Under the pieces are notes generated by a model that was not told where the DNA came from, ran no database searches, and was given only the letters and a program-made list of their open reading frames with translations. Positions 8,394 to 16,181 of a stretch of DNA of 64,000 nucleotides are shown here, piece by piece (positions within the stretch are counted from its first letter, which is position 1; every line of letters begins with the position of its first letter). The position numbers and the translations under genes are program-made. The DNA comes from Flavobacterium sp. (GTDB taxonomy: Bacteria; Bacteroidota; Bacteroidia; Flavobacteriales; Flavobacteriaceae). Location of the stretch: assembly GCF_027484205.1 (NCBI RefSeq), contig NZ_JAIXUB010000026.1, positions 124,001 to 188,000 on the forward strand. Direction: 5' to 3'.

Positions 8394-10049
8394 CTATTTA
8401 AATATTATGTTTTTATTTTCAATGGTTTCTAATTTTCTTTTAAGTACGTTATACTTGTGCTCAATGGTTACAGTATTTTGATATCCATCACTATTTTCAA
8501 GATTATAAGCCTCTTTGAAGCCAACTAATTTAACGTTAATATTCAACTCTTTGGCTTTTATTTTTTTGAACTCTCTTATTAAATCTAAAACATCATGAGC
8601 AATATACACTGTAGCATTGGCATTTATAACTACTTTTGAATTTTCGGGAATCTTATTTAAGGTATCTTTAATTGCCGATTTATTTAGAAAAGAAACCTCT
8701 TGGGCTAAATCGATATGAATGATATCACCTTCATGATAATCTTCAATTTTAAAATTATAGGCACGTTTTGAATTACCTATCAAAATAAAAATAATATTGA
8801 TAACCATACCAAGTGCAACTCCTTTCAAAAGGTCTGTAGCAACTACAGCTCCAAAAGTAAATATGAAAGGAATAAACTGATAAATTTTATCTTTATCCCA
8901 GAAATGCTTAATTGTTTTTGGGTTAGCCAACTTATAACCTACCAACAATAAAACCGCTGCTAAAGTTGCTAATGGAATTTTATTTAAAATTGATGGTATT
9001 GCTAAAACGCTCACTAACAAAAGTACTCCATGAATTATCGCCGACATTTTTGATTTTGCACCAGCAGTATTATTTGCTGTAGTTCTAACAACAACAGAAG
9101 TCATCGGCAAACCACCTAAAAGCGAACTAATAATATTTCCAATTCCTTGTGCTTTTAGTTCAACATTGGTATTAGTATATCTTTTTTGAGCATCCATTCT
9201 ATCAGCAGCTTCGATACAAAGCAGTGTTTCAATAGATGCTACAACAGCAATAGTAACGGCAACAATCCAAACTTTAGAATTTGTTATGGAAGCAAAATCT
9301 GGATATACTATGATGTTTTTAAATTCTTCAAAGGTTGTTGGAACAGGCAAACTTACTAAATGCTCTTTTGCGATAGCTAAATTACTTCCCGATTGAATAA
9401 AAAATTCATTGAGTAAAATACTAACAATCACAGCTACTAATGCTGGCGGAACTAACTTTATTTTCTTTAAAAAATCTACTTTATTCCATAATATTAAAAT
9501 TGCCAATGAAATTAATGCAATTACAATGGAACCCATTTGCACATGATTAAATATATGAAATATTTCAGAAAATGTATTTTCTCCATCGGGTTGAAAAAAA
9601 GATTCATCACCTTCAAAATCTGGATCATAACCAAAAGCATGTGGAATTTGCTTTAGAATAATGATTACACCAATTCCGGCAAGCATACCTTCAATAACAT
9701 TATTTGGAAAATAATTAGAAATCGTTCCTGCTTTGAGGAATCCTAATATCAATTGGATAATTCCCGCAATTAAAACGGCTAATAAAAATGCAGTAAACGA
9801 ACCTAAGTCGGTTATTGCAGTTAAAACTATTGCTGTTAATCCTGCTGCTGGACCAGAAACACTTAAATGAGATTGGCTTAAATAACCAACAACAATTCCT
9901 CCAATAATACCTGATATAATTCCTGAAAATAATGGTGCTCCACTTGCTAATGCAATTCCGAGACACAATGGCAATGCCACTAAAAAAACTACTAAACCTG
10001 AAGCAAAATCAGATTTTAGATTAGCAAAAAGATTGATTTTTTTTGTCAT
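8394..10049 (-). CDS. SulP-family inorganic anion transporter with STAS domain
   Basis: 551 residues. Ten or more membrane helices occupy residues 15-420. The N-terminus has DFASGLVVFLVALPLCLGIALASGAP and later GPAAGLTAIV, the SulP anion-binding core. EAADRMDAQKRYTNTNVEL AQGIGNI with GGLPMTSVVVRTTANNTAGA is the second conserved block. A C-terminal STAS-like domain follows (GDIIHIDLAQEVSFLNKSAIK onward). The family moves sulfate, bicarbonate and other anions. Adjacency to carbonic anhydrase favours bicarbonate (BicA-like), but sequence alone cannot fix the substrate. Confidence 0.87.
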   Translation of the reverse strand: MTKKINLFANLKSDFASGLVVFLVALPLCLGIALASGAPLFSGIISGIIGGIVVGYLSQSHLSVSGPAAGLTAIVLTAITDLGSFTAFLLAVLIAGIIQLILGFLKAGTISNYFPNNVIEGMLAGIGVIIILKQIPHAFGYDPDFEGDESFFQPDGENTFSEIFHIFNHVQMGSIVIALISLAILILWNKVDFLKKIKLVPPALVAVIVSILLNEFFIQSGSNLAIAKEHLVSLPVPTTFEEFKNIIVYPDFASITNSKVWIVAVTIAVVASIETLLCIEAADRMDAQKRYTNTNVELKAQGIGNIISSLLGGLPMTSVVVRTTANNTAGAKSKMSAIIHGVLLLVSVLAIPSILNKIPLATLAAVLLLVGYKLANPKTIKHFWDKDKIYQFIPFIFTFGAVVATDLLKGVALGMVINIIFILIGNSKRAYNFKIEDYHEGDIIHIDLAQEVSFLNKSAIKDTLNKIPENSKVVINANATVYIAHDVLDLIREFKKIKAKELNINVKLVGFKEAYNLENSDGYQNTVTIEHKYNVLKRKLETIENKNIIFK

Positions 10050-10114
10050 ACCGATAAATTAATTAAATACATAAAAGTCGAACCAAACAATTTAGTCCGA
10101 ATAAACGAAATGTA

Positions 10115-10402
10115 TTAAACTAATTCTGGTGGAGGAGAAAAAATTGATGAAGTAACATTATCATGGTGAGATAAGTTTTCTGAAATGATTTTTGAATTTA
10201 ACTTGATTTTTAAATCCATAAAAGGATAATCAAATTGTTGCTTTAATTCTGCTTTAATCTCTTTTAAATCTTTGTGAATTTCTTCTTCTGAAAAGCTATA
10301 AAATATTGATACATCAGTATTCTTTTCAATCAACGAGACAACAGTTGGCGTTGAAAGAAAAGCTATAAAAAGAACTACTAATATTCTTGCTACCGACTTC
10401 AT
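10115..10402 (-). CDS. Small exported or single-membrane-helix protein
   Basis: 95 residues with an N-terminal hydrophobic segment (ILVVLFIAFLSTPTVVSL), which may be an uncleaved anchor or signal peptide. An acidic/basic helix (EEEIHKDLKEIKAELKQQF) and a Pro-rich end (SPPPELV) follow. It lies 65 bp upstream of the SulP gene on the same strand and could head that transcript. No family recognised. Confidence 0.5.
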   Translation of the reverse strand: MKSVARILVVLFIAFLSTPTVVSLIEKNTDVSIFYSFSEEEIHKDLKEIKAELKQQFDYPFMDLKIKLNSKIISENLSHHDNVTSSIFSPPPELV

Positions 10403-10469
10403 ATTGCAAAAATAGCTTTTCAGTTAGATAAATGAAAAGCTATTGTATATTTTTTAACAAATAAATTCA

Positions 10470-10949
10470 TCATATTTCTTGTTCTAACCAAGCACTCATC
10501 ATCCAAATGGTTTTTTCCTGTTCAGAAATAAAATCACTCATCATAGCATTCGTTCCTTCGTCATTAATTTCGCTCGCTTGATTAAGAATAACTCTTTCAA
10601 TTTTTAAAAGATGAGATAACGAATTTACTATTAAAGAAATAGCTTCTTCATCATTATGAATATTTTTACCTATTGGCAATTTACTATTCTTAACATAATC
10701 TTCAAAAGTATGCAAAGGTGTTCCTCCAAGTGTTAGAACTCGTTCAGCAATTAAATCAATTTTTAACTGACTATCATTATACAATTCTTCAAATTTAATA
10801 TGTAGATCAAAAAAACGTTTTCCGCGAATATTCCAATGTAATCCTCGTAGATTTTGATAATATACTTGAAAGTTAGCAAGCAAAATATTTAATTCTGCTA
10901 CTAAAACTTCTGTCTCTTTTACTGGCAATCCTAAGGTATTTAATTTCAT
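10470..10949 (-). CDS. dps: Dps-family DNA-binding ferritin-like protein
   Basis: 159-residue Dps. The intersubunit ferroxidase ligands are in place: H38 (LHWNIRG), H50, E54, D65 and E69 (DLIAERVLTLG), with the same spacing as in E. coli Dps. The family oxidises Fe2+ with H2O2, stores iron and protects DNA as a 12-mer. There is almost no Lys-rich N-terminal tail (it begins MKLNTLGLPV), so DNA binding through the classical tail is uncertain. It is divergent from oxyR with a 95-bp shared promoter region, which fits peroxide control by OxyR. Confidence 0.93.
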   Translation of the reverse strand: MKLNTLGLPVKETEVLVAELNILLANFQVYYQNLRGLHWNIRGKRFFDLHIKFEELYNDSQLKIDLIAERVLTLGGTPLHTFEDYVKNSKLPIGKNIHNDEEAISLIVNSLSHLLKIERVILNQASEINDEGTNAMMSDFISEQEKTIWMMSAWLEQEI

Positions 10950-11044
10950 GATATCTATATTTTAAACAAATTTACGCTTTAATCAAATTCGATAGTATAA
11001 ATTAAATTGATAGTTTTTATATTTGCATCAAATTTTATTATATC
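10950..11044. promoter_or_regulatory. Divergent dps/oxyR promoter region with ATAG half-sites
   Basis: On the plus strand TATATTTG (11018-11025) is a good TAnnTTTG -7 element for oxyR. On the minus strand TAAATTTG near the dps start is the equivalent for dps. Two ATAG half-sites (10992-10995 and 11010-11013) within AAATTnGATAG-like repeats resemble OxyR half-sites, although their 18-bp spacing is not the 22 bp of the E. coli consensus. Confidence 0.5.
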
Positions 11045-11986
11045 ATGACAATTACACAACTTCAATATGTTTTAGCAGTTGCTGAACACAAGAATTTTAC
11101 CCTTGCAGCCGAAAAATGCTTCGTTACGCAACCTACTTTAAGTATGCAAATTCAAAAAGTAGAAGATGAACTTGATATCCAAATATTTGACAGAAGTAAG
11201 AAACCAATTCAATTAACCGAAATTGGCCAAAAAATTGTAAATCAAGCTAAAAACATTGTAAATGAAGCCGATAGAATTCAAGACATTGTTCATCAACAAA
11301 AAGGGTTTATTGGTGGTGAATTTAGATTAGGGATAATTCCAACTATTATGCCAACACTTTTACCAATGTTTTTGAAAAATTTTATAAAGAAACATCCTAA
11401 AGTTAAATTGATTATTGAAGAATTAAATACTGAAGATATTATTTTCAAATTAAACAATGGACATTTAGACGCAGCTATTGCAGCAACACCATTAAACGAA
11501 GAAAAAATTAAAGAAGTCGTACTTTACTTTGAACCTTTTGTAGCCTACATACCAGAAAATCATGAGAGTTTTTCTAAAAAAGAGATTGAAATTTCAGATT
11601 TAAATTTGGATGAAATTTTACTTCTTCAAGACGGACACTGTTTTAGAGATAGCGTTTTAAATTTATGCAAAAACAATAACAATTCTGAAAACAATCATTT
11701 TCAAATTGAAAGTGGAAGTTTTGAAACCTTAATAAAATTAGCTGATGAAGGACTAGGAACAACCTTACTTCCTTATTTACACACTTTAGATTTAAAAGAA
11801 AAAGATCAGTTAAAACTTAGGCAGTTTAAAGAACCAAAACCTGCTCGTGAAGTAAGTTTAATTTATCCAAAAAACGAATTAAAAATTCACATCATCGATG
11901 CTCTAAGAACTTCAATTAGTGGAGTTGTAAAAGGCGCAATCGCTTTTCAAAATGTGGAAATCATAAGTCCGAAAGCTACTAAATAA
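11045..11986 (+). CDS. oxyR: Hydrogen peroxide-sensing LysR regulator OxyR
   Basis: 313 residues. An N-terminal LysR winged HTH (YVLAVAEHKNFTLAAEKCFVT) precedes the effector domain. The peroxide-sensing loop reads DGHCFRDSVLNLC. The two cysteines fall at residues 199 and 208, the same numbers and spacing as the redox pair of E. coli OxyR, so the disulfide switch is almost certainly functional. It is divergent to dps. Known OxyR targets (dps, catalase) and autoregulation make the shared intergenic region its likely binding site. A hairpin terminator follows directly. Confidence 0.93.
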   Translation: MTITQLQYVLAVAEHKNFTLAAEKCFVTQPTLSMQIQKVEDELDIQIFDRSKKPIQLTEIGQKIVNQAKNIVNEADRIQDIVHQQKGFIGGEFRLGIIPTIMPTLLPMFLKNFIKKHPKVKLIIEELNTEDIIFKLNNGHLDAAIAATPLNEEKIKEVVLYFEPFVAYIPENHESFSKKEIEISDLNLDEILLLQDGHCFRDSVLNLCKNNNNSENNHFQIESGSFETLIKLADEGLGTTLLPYLHTLDLKEKDQLKLRQFKEPKPAREVSLIYPKNELKIHIIDALRTSISGVVKGAIAFQNVEIISPKATK

Positions 11987-11987
11987 A

Positions 11988-12012
11988 AAAAGGAACCGTT
12001 TAAGTTCCTTTT
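11988..12012. terminator. Terminator hairpin after oxyR
   Basis: AAAAGGAAC / GTTCCTTTT, a 9-bp stem with a 7-base loop, flanked by A and T runs. It lies between convergent genes and so probably works both ways. Confidence 0.8.
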
Positions 12013-12016
12013 AGTT

Positions 12017-12214
12017 TTATTTGTTGATAATCAGTAAACATTGCCTTAATTCTGGCTTTTCTTTAGTGAAATTGAGCAACCATTCTGTTAGTTGTTCAAT
12101 TTCATAAGGTAAAAGCACTCTGACTGCTTTATCTAATTCTTTGCAGAAAAGTCTTGTATCAAAACTTACCCTTTCCAACACCGATTTAGTGTAGTCATAA
12201 ATCAATCTTGACAT
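12017..12214 (-). CDS. Small conserved-looking hypothetical protein
   Basis: 65 residues (MSRLIYDYTKSVLERVSFD...). Compact, mixed-charge and predicted helical, with two Cys and no membrane segment. It contains LPYEIEQLTEWLLNFTKEKPEL. It is bounded by the oxyR terminator downstream and a free-standing upstream region. It reads like a genuine small flavobacterial gene (clean start, codon use like its neighbours), but I cannot assign a function. Confidence 0.55.
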   Translation of the reverse strand: MSRLIYDYTKSVLERVSFDTRLFCKELDKAVRVLLPYEIEQLTEWLLNFTKEKPELRQCLLIINK

Positions 12215-12376
12215 AATTAATAGTTAAATTGGTTAGACTTTTAAATCTTCGATTTAATAAGAACGTAGCTATTGGGTTTTTATTATATCCAAAGTTAACT
12301 ATTTTTAAAATATGATTTTTGAAATAAAAAGTTAAAGTTTTGATCCTCGTAACATTTTAGAAAAAAATCTCGAATA

Positions 12377-13036
12377 TTACTTTGTTCCACGTAACATTTC
12401 TCTTTTTCCAGGTGCGCCTGGCAATTTTTCAACTTTAAATCCACATTCAATCATAGCATTTTTAATGGATGAACGACAAGCATAAGTAACCAAAATACCA
12501 TTTATTTTAAGCGCTTCATACATTTTTTTAAAAATATCAAACGACCATAATTCGGGCTGAACTCGAAATCCAAAAGCGTCAAAATATATCAAATCAAAAG
12601 AATCTACATCTGATATGTCTTGAAAGAATTGCTTCCTTTTTGTTAGCGAAAAATTATTGGAAATTGCCTGTTTTTCTTCCCAAGAAATTTGATGCATTTT
12701 ATCAAAAACATCCTTTTCATTAGAAGCATTCAATTCAGAAACGTAATTCATTTGCAAAGCTTCCACAATATCAACAGGATAGGCTTCTACTCCAACATAA
12801 TCAATTATTTGATTTGTTTTTTGAGCTTCTAAATAAGTTATAAAAGCATTCAATCCAGTTCCGAAACCGATTTCTAAAATTGAAACCGACTTTCCATCAA
12901 ATAAAGAAAATCCACTTTTTATAAATACATGATAAGCTTCTTGAATAGCACCGTGTTTAGAATGATAACTTTCATTCCATTCTGTTAAATGAATGGTTGT
13001 TGAGCCATCATTTGTAGTAAGGATTTCTCTTTTCAA
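12377..13036 (-). CDS. mnmD: tRNA (5-methylaminomethyl-2-thiouridine) methyltransferase MnmD
   Basis: A 219-residue SAM-dependent methyltransferase, the stand-alone counterpart of the MnmC methyltransferase domain. It converts nm5(s2)U34 to mnm5(s2)U34 in tRNA. The SAM motif is ILEIGFGTGLNAF (around residue 55); further family features are DLIYFDAFGFRVQPELWS and the terminal KLPGAPGKREMLRG. The oxidoreductase half of MnmC is absent, as expected for MnmD. It is the last gene of the minus-strand run 13973-12377 and lies 2 bp behind the cytochrome-like gene. Confidence 0.87.
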   Translation of the reverse strand: MKREILTTNDGSTTIHLTEWNESYHSKHGAIQEAYHVFIKSGFSLFDGKSVSILEIGFGTGLNAFITYLEAQKTNQIIDYVGVEAYPVDIVEALQMNYVSELNASNEKDVFDKMHQISWEEKQAISNNFSLTKRKQFFQDISDVDSFDLIYFDAFGFRVQPELWSFDIFKKMYEALKINGILVTYACRSSIKNAMIECGFKVEKLPGAPGKREMLRGTK

Positions 13037-13038
13037 GA

Positions 13039-13491
13039 TTACTTGATGTATAATTTCTTAATTCTAGGAATTGGTCCACCACATTTACCTTGATGACAAG
13101 TTACACAAGCATCAACACCTTTATTGAAGTTATCTTTTACATTTTCTGTATCCGAATAAATCAATTTTTGAGCAGCAATGTATTTATCTGCATTTTCTTT
13201 AAAAAAAGCATCGTTGTCACTTGGAGTTGTGAATTTTGCTGTATAAATTTTATTAAAAAATTCTGGAAATTTCCCAATGGTATCACCTTTTATAATTCGC
13301 AATCGCAATTGTTGATTATGCGCATACATTTGTTCCATAAGCGAAGCCATTTCAGACATTTCATACATCTCAAATTTCTTTTCTTTTACAGAATCAGTGG
13401 CACAAGCTTCTTTATCTTCCGATTTTTTAACTTCCTTATTTTGGCAAGAAATAATACCAACAGAAAGAAGTAACAATACTAACTTTTTCAT
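13039..13491 (-). CDS. Cytochrome c'-like heme lipoprotein
   Basis: 150 residues. A lipoprotein signal (MKKLVLLLLSVGIISC) places it in the periplasm or on a membrane. The mature part is helical. A single c-type heme site, CVTCH, sits only about 19 residues from the C-terminus, followed by basic residues (RIKKLYIK). A C-terminal CxxCH after a four-helix region is the layout of cytochrome c' / c556 proteins, which bind NO or carry electrons. Its start overlaps the stop of the DUF4920 gene by one base. Calling it cytochrome c' is inference from layout; the family match was not tested. Confidence 0.6.
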   Translation of the reverse strand: MKKLVLLLLSVGIISCQNKEVKKSEDKEACATDSVKEKKFEMYEMSEMASLMEQMYAHNQQLRLRIIKGDTIGKFPEFFNKIYTAKFTTPSDNDAFFKENADKYIAAQKLIYSDTENVKDNFNKGVDACVTCHQGKCGGPIPRIKKLYIK

Positions 13492-13973
13492 TATTTTTTT
13501 ATTAAAACACCGTCAGCCATAAATGAATAAGTAACTTCAGGTTTTTTTATTTTATTAATTTCAGCTTGCGATTTTCCAGCGTCTTTTGCATAATGCTTTA
13601 ACTCAGCAACACTAACAACATCAACAAAAGCATAACCGCTAACTATTGCATCACTTCCATCAGCATTTAATGGTACAAAAAAACCATAATCTTTAAATTT
13701 AACGAAGGCTTTATTTCCATCGGTTAAGTCTAAATTCATCCAACATCCTTTTTTCTTGCAAACCGATTTAATATTCGATTGAAAAACAACTTTTACAGAA
13801 TCACCTTTTTTAAGCGATTTGTATTTTTTTAGCATTTGTTTTTCTGTCAAGACTTTTTTAGGTTGAAATTTATCTCCAAAAGAAACATAATCATTTGTGT
13901 TAAATGCAGATTTTGTTTGCGCATTTAAACTTGTTACACTAACGATAAACAATAATAAAAGTAATCTTCTCAT
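13491..13973 (-). CDS. DUF4920 secreted protein
   Basis: 160 residues with a Sec signal peptide (MRRLLLLLFIVSVTSLNAQ). The mature domain carries the DUF4920 pattern: FGDKF, KKGDSVKVVFQSNIKSVCKKKGCWMNL, and GYAFVDVVSVAELKHYAKDAG. The Cys-x4-Cys near residue 72 (SVCKKKGCW) could bind a metal or form a disulfide. It is first gene of the run with the heme lipoprotein and mnmD, and the overlapping stop/start implies translational coupling with the heme protein. Function of the family is unknown. Confidence 0.8.
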   Translation of the reverse strand: MRRLLLLLFIVSVTSLNAQTKSAFNTNDYVSFGDKFQPKKVLTEKQMLKKYKSLKKGDSVKVVFQSNIKSVCKKKGCWMNLDLTDGNKAFVKFKDYGFFVPLNADGSDAIVSGYAFVDVVSVAELKHYAKDAGKSQAEINKIKKPEVTYSFMADGVLIKK

Positions 13974-14213
13974 AATATTTAAAATTTAATTAGAACAAAA
14001 TTAAGTAGTTTATTACGATTTTTCACACTATTTTTAAGATAAAATTCATTAGTTAATAATATCAATAAATAGTGAATAAATAAATTTTGAAGGCAACAAT
14101 TTGAAACTATTTTTTTATTAGTTTAGCAAAAACTAAATAATATTTAATTATTTTATATAACTATTTAACTAATAGCTGTTTATAAAATTAATTAAGAAAT
14201 AAACTCACATTAA
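13974..14213. other. AT-rich divergent intergenic region
   Basis: 240 bp between the DUF4920 gene and ilvE, over 80% A+T by eye. It must hold both promoters, but I see no convincing TAnnTTTG box, hairpin or leader peptide. Confidence 0.4.
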
Positions 14214-15281
14214 ATGACTTTAAACAACACTATCGAAATCGATATAGTTAAAGCTTCATCATCAAAAATTGCTTCAGTAGATTTTGAAAACTTAACCTTT
14301 GGAAATATTTTCTCTGACCACATGTTAATTTGTGATTTCAAAGATGACGCATGGCAAAAGCCAATTATCAAACCTTACGAACCCTTTTTAATTGATCCAT
14401 CTGCAAAAGTTTTTCATTATGGACAAGCCATATTTGAAGGAATGAAAGCTTATAAAGATGATAATGAGGACGTTTGGTTATTTCGTCCTGATGAAAATTT
14501 TAAGCGATTTAATAAATCAGCAAAAAGAATGGCAATGCCCGAAGTTCCTGAAAATGTTTTCATGGAAGGTTTAAAAATGGTTGTTGATTTAGATAGAGAA
14601 TGGGTTAAAAAAGGACTTGGAAATACCTTATACTTACGTCCTTTTATGATTGCAACTGGACATGGAGTTATTGCTCAACCATCAAATGAATATCGTTTTA
14701 TGATTATTCTTTCGCCAGCAAAATCGTATTACTCTGGTGAAGTGAAAGTAATTATTGCTGAACATTACAGTAGAGCCGCAAATGGAGGAATTGGAGCTGC
14801 AAAAGCGGCTGGAAATTATTCAGCACAATTCTACCCAACGAAATTAGCTAATGAAAAAGGATACCAACAAATCATTTGGACTGATGATGCAACACATACC
14901 AAGCTTGAAGAAGCTGGAACAATGAATGTTTTTATTAGAATTAATGATACCTTATACACTGCGCCAACGAGTGAAAGAATTTTAGATGGTGTTACAAGAA
15001 AAAGTTTAATTGAATTAGCGCAACGCGATGGATTGAGTGTGGAAGTACGTTCTGTTTTAGTAGAAGAATTAGTTAATGCCGCTAAAGATGGAAGTTTGAA
15101 AGAAATATTTGGTGCAGGAACAGCCGCAGTTGTTAGTCCAATTGTAGCTTTTGCTTATCAAGGAACAGAATATCAATTACCAAAAATTGAAAATTCATTT
15201 GCACTTAAATTAAAAGAAGATTTAACTAAAATTCAATACAAATTAGCTGAAGATACTTTTGGTTGGACAGTTAAAGTGTAG
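14214..15281 (+). CDS. ilvE: Branched-chain amino acid aminotransferase
   Basis: 355-residue fold-type IV PLP enzyme (long, class IIA BCAT form) for the last step of Ile, Leu and Val synthesis. Features are VFHYGQAIFEGMKAYK, the catalytic Lys in NGGIGAAKAAGNYSAQ, EEAGTMNVF (PLP phosphate region) and EIFGAGTAAVVSP. Length and order match the family throughout. It is monocistronic, and its TAG stop (15279-15281) runs directly into a heptamer tandem repeat and a terminator shared with the ECF operon at 19.2 kb. Confidence 0.93.
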   Translation: MTLNNTIEIDIVKASSSKIASVDFENLTFGNIFSDHMLICDFKDDAWQKPIIKPYEPFLIDPSAKVFHYGQAIFEGMKAYKDDNEDVWLFRPDENFKRFNKSAKRMAMPEVPENVFMEGLKMVVDLDREWVKKGLGNTLYLRPFMIATGHGVIAQPSNEYRFMIILSPAKSYYSGEVKVIIAEHYSRAANGGIGAAKAAGNYSAQFYPTKLANEKGYQQIIWTDDATHTKLEEAGTMNVFIRINDTLYTAPTSERILDGVTRKSLIELAQRDGLSVEVRSVLVEELVNAAKDGSLKEIFGAGTAAVVSPIVAFAYQGTEYQLPKIENSFALKLKEDLTKIQYKLAEDTFGWTVKV

Positions 15282-15336
15282 TGTTCAGTGTTCAGTGTTC
15301 AGTGTTCAGTGTTCAGTGTTCAGTGTTCAGTGTTCA
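15281..15336. repeat. Heptamer tandem repeat (GTGTTCA)8
   Basis: Eight perfect copies of GTGTTCA begin at the last base of the ilvE stop codon. Together with the following 15337-15390 it forms a block that recurs at 19202-19353 with 14 heptamer copies. Confidence 0.95.
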
Positions 15337-15358
15337 AAATTAAAATATCTACTATAAA

Positions 15359-15390
15359 AAAAAGCGATTTTCAAATGAAAATCGCTTTTT
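15359..15390. terminator. Terminator hairpin after ilvE
   Basis: 14-bp perfect stem AAAAAGCGATTTTC / GAAAATCGCTTTTT with loop AAAT. Convergent placement suggests it serves both strands. The same hairpin recurs at 19321-19353. Confidence 0.9.
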
Positions 15391-15416
15391 GATTTAATAA
15401 AACTTGAAATCCGAAA

Positions 15417-15800
15417 TTACTTCAAAATCTCTTCAAAATTAGGTTTGAAATAATTTGGTCCTTTCATAACTTTTCCGTCTTCTCTGTAAATTGGTTTTCC
15501 ATCTTCACCTAATTTACTCATATTACTTCTTTGAATTTCGTTAAACACCGCTTCAATCTTATCTTGTAATCCGTGTTCAATAATGGTTCCACACAAAATA
15601 TAAAGCATATCACCAAGAGCATCAGCAATTTCAACAATATCTTTATTTTGAACGGCTTCAAGATATTCTTCGTTTTCTTCTTTCATTAAATTATAACGAA
15701 GAAGGTTTTTTTGTTCACCTAAATCGGCGCGCATTGTTTCACTATAACCAAGTCCAAATGCGGTATGGAATTCTTTAACAGCGTTTAGTTTATTTTGCAT
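15417..15800 (-). CDS. MazG/HisE-like nucleoside triphosphate pyrophosphohydrolase
   Basis: 127 residues. An all-alpha NTP-pyrophosphatase domain with the metal-binding EENEEYLEA (ExxE helix) and EIADALGDMLYIL (ExxD-type helix) typical of MazG/HisE-related enzymes that hydrolyse NTPs to NMP and PPi. The start at 15800 (MQNKLNAVKEFHTAFG) fits the family. An upstream in-frame extension to 15860 is rich in Phe, Leu and Lys and looks non-coding. Substrate unknown; house-cleaning of modified nucleotides is a reasonable guess. Confidence 0.75.
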   Translation of the reverse strand: MQNKLNAVKEFHTAFGLGYSETMRADLGEQKNLLRYNLMKEENEEYLEAVQNKDIVEIADALGDMLYILCGTIIEHGLQDKIEAVFNEIQRSNMSKLGEDGKPIYREDGKVMKGPNYFKPNFEEILK

Positions 15801-15876
15801 ACGATTAATAATTTTAATTTTTAAAAATAGAAAGAATCCTAACAACTTTGACAACAACAAATCAAAAACAATTAAC

Positions 15877-15884
15877 TATTTTTG
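15877..15884 (+). promoter_or_regulatory. -7 promoter element
   Basis: TATTTTTG fits TAnnTTTG, 20 bp upstream of the small membrane protein gene at 15904. Confidence 0.4.
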
Positions 15885-15903
15885 TTGAAAAATAAATTGA
15901 ATT

Positions 15904-16092
15904 ATGTTTTCTAAAGGACAATGGATTTTTGCAGCTTTTTTTGTTGTAGCTTTTGTAATAGCAATGGTTTATGCCTATAAAGGTGATAAAGATTTGCATA
16001 AAAAGTTTTACAAAGGAAGTTATTGGGTTTTGATTGGTTTTATACTCTTCATATTGTTGTTATTTCTAATCAAAATATTCTTTAAGCATTAA
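15904..16092 (+). CDS. Small two-helix membrane protein
   Basis: 62 residues. Helix one reads WIFAAFFVVAFVIAMVYAY; then comes a short basic loop (KGDKDLHKKFYKGS) and helix two, YWVLIGFILFILLLFLI. Positive-inside reading puts the loop in the cytoplasm. It is the kind of small conserved flavobacterial membrane protein with no assigned function. It is monocistronic, and an 89-bp gap separates it from the SRPBCC gene. Confidence 0.6.
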   Translation: MFSKGQWIFAAFFVVAFVIAMVYAYKGDKDLHKKFYKGSYWVLIGFILFILLLFLIKIFFKH

Positions 16093-16181
16093 TTTCTTTT
16101 GTAAAGTAATTTCTACATTAAGAATTGTTCAACGGATTAATAATTTTATTATTTTTACGCCACCAAACTACTTAAATTGTA

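Noticed and set aside
8394-10049. Sulfate permease
   Set aside because: The SulP family also transports bicarbonate. Adjacency to carbonic anhydrase and SbtA makes sulfate the less likely substrate, so the call was left at family level.
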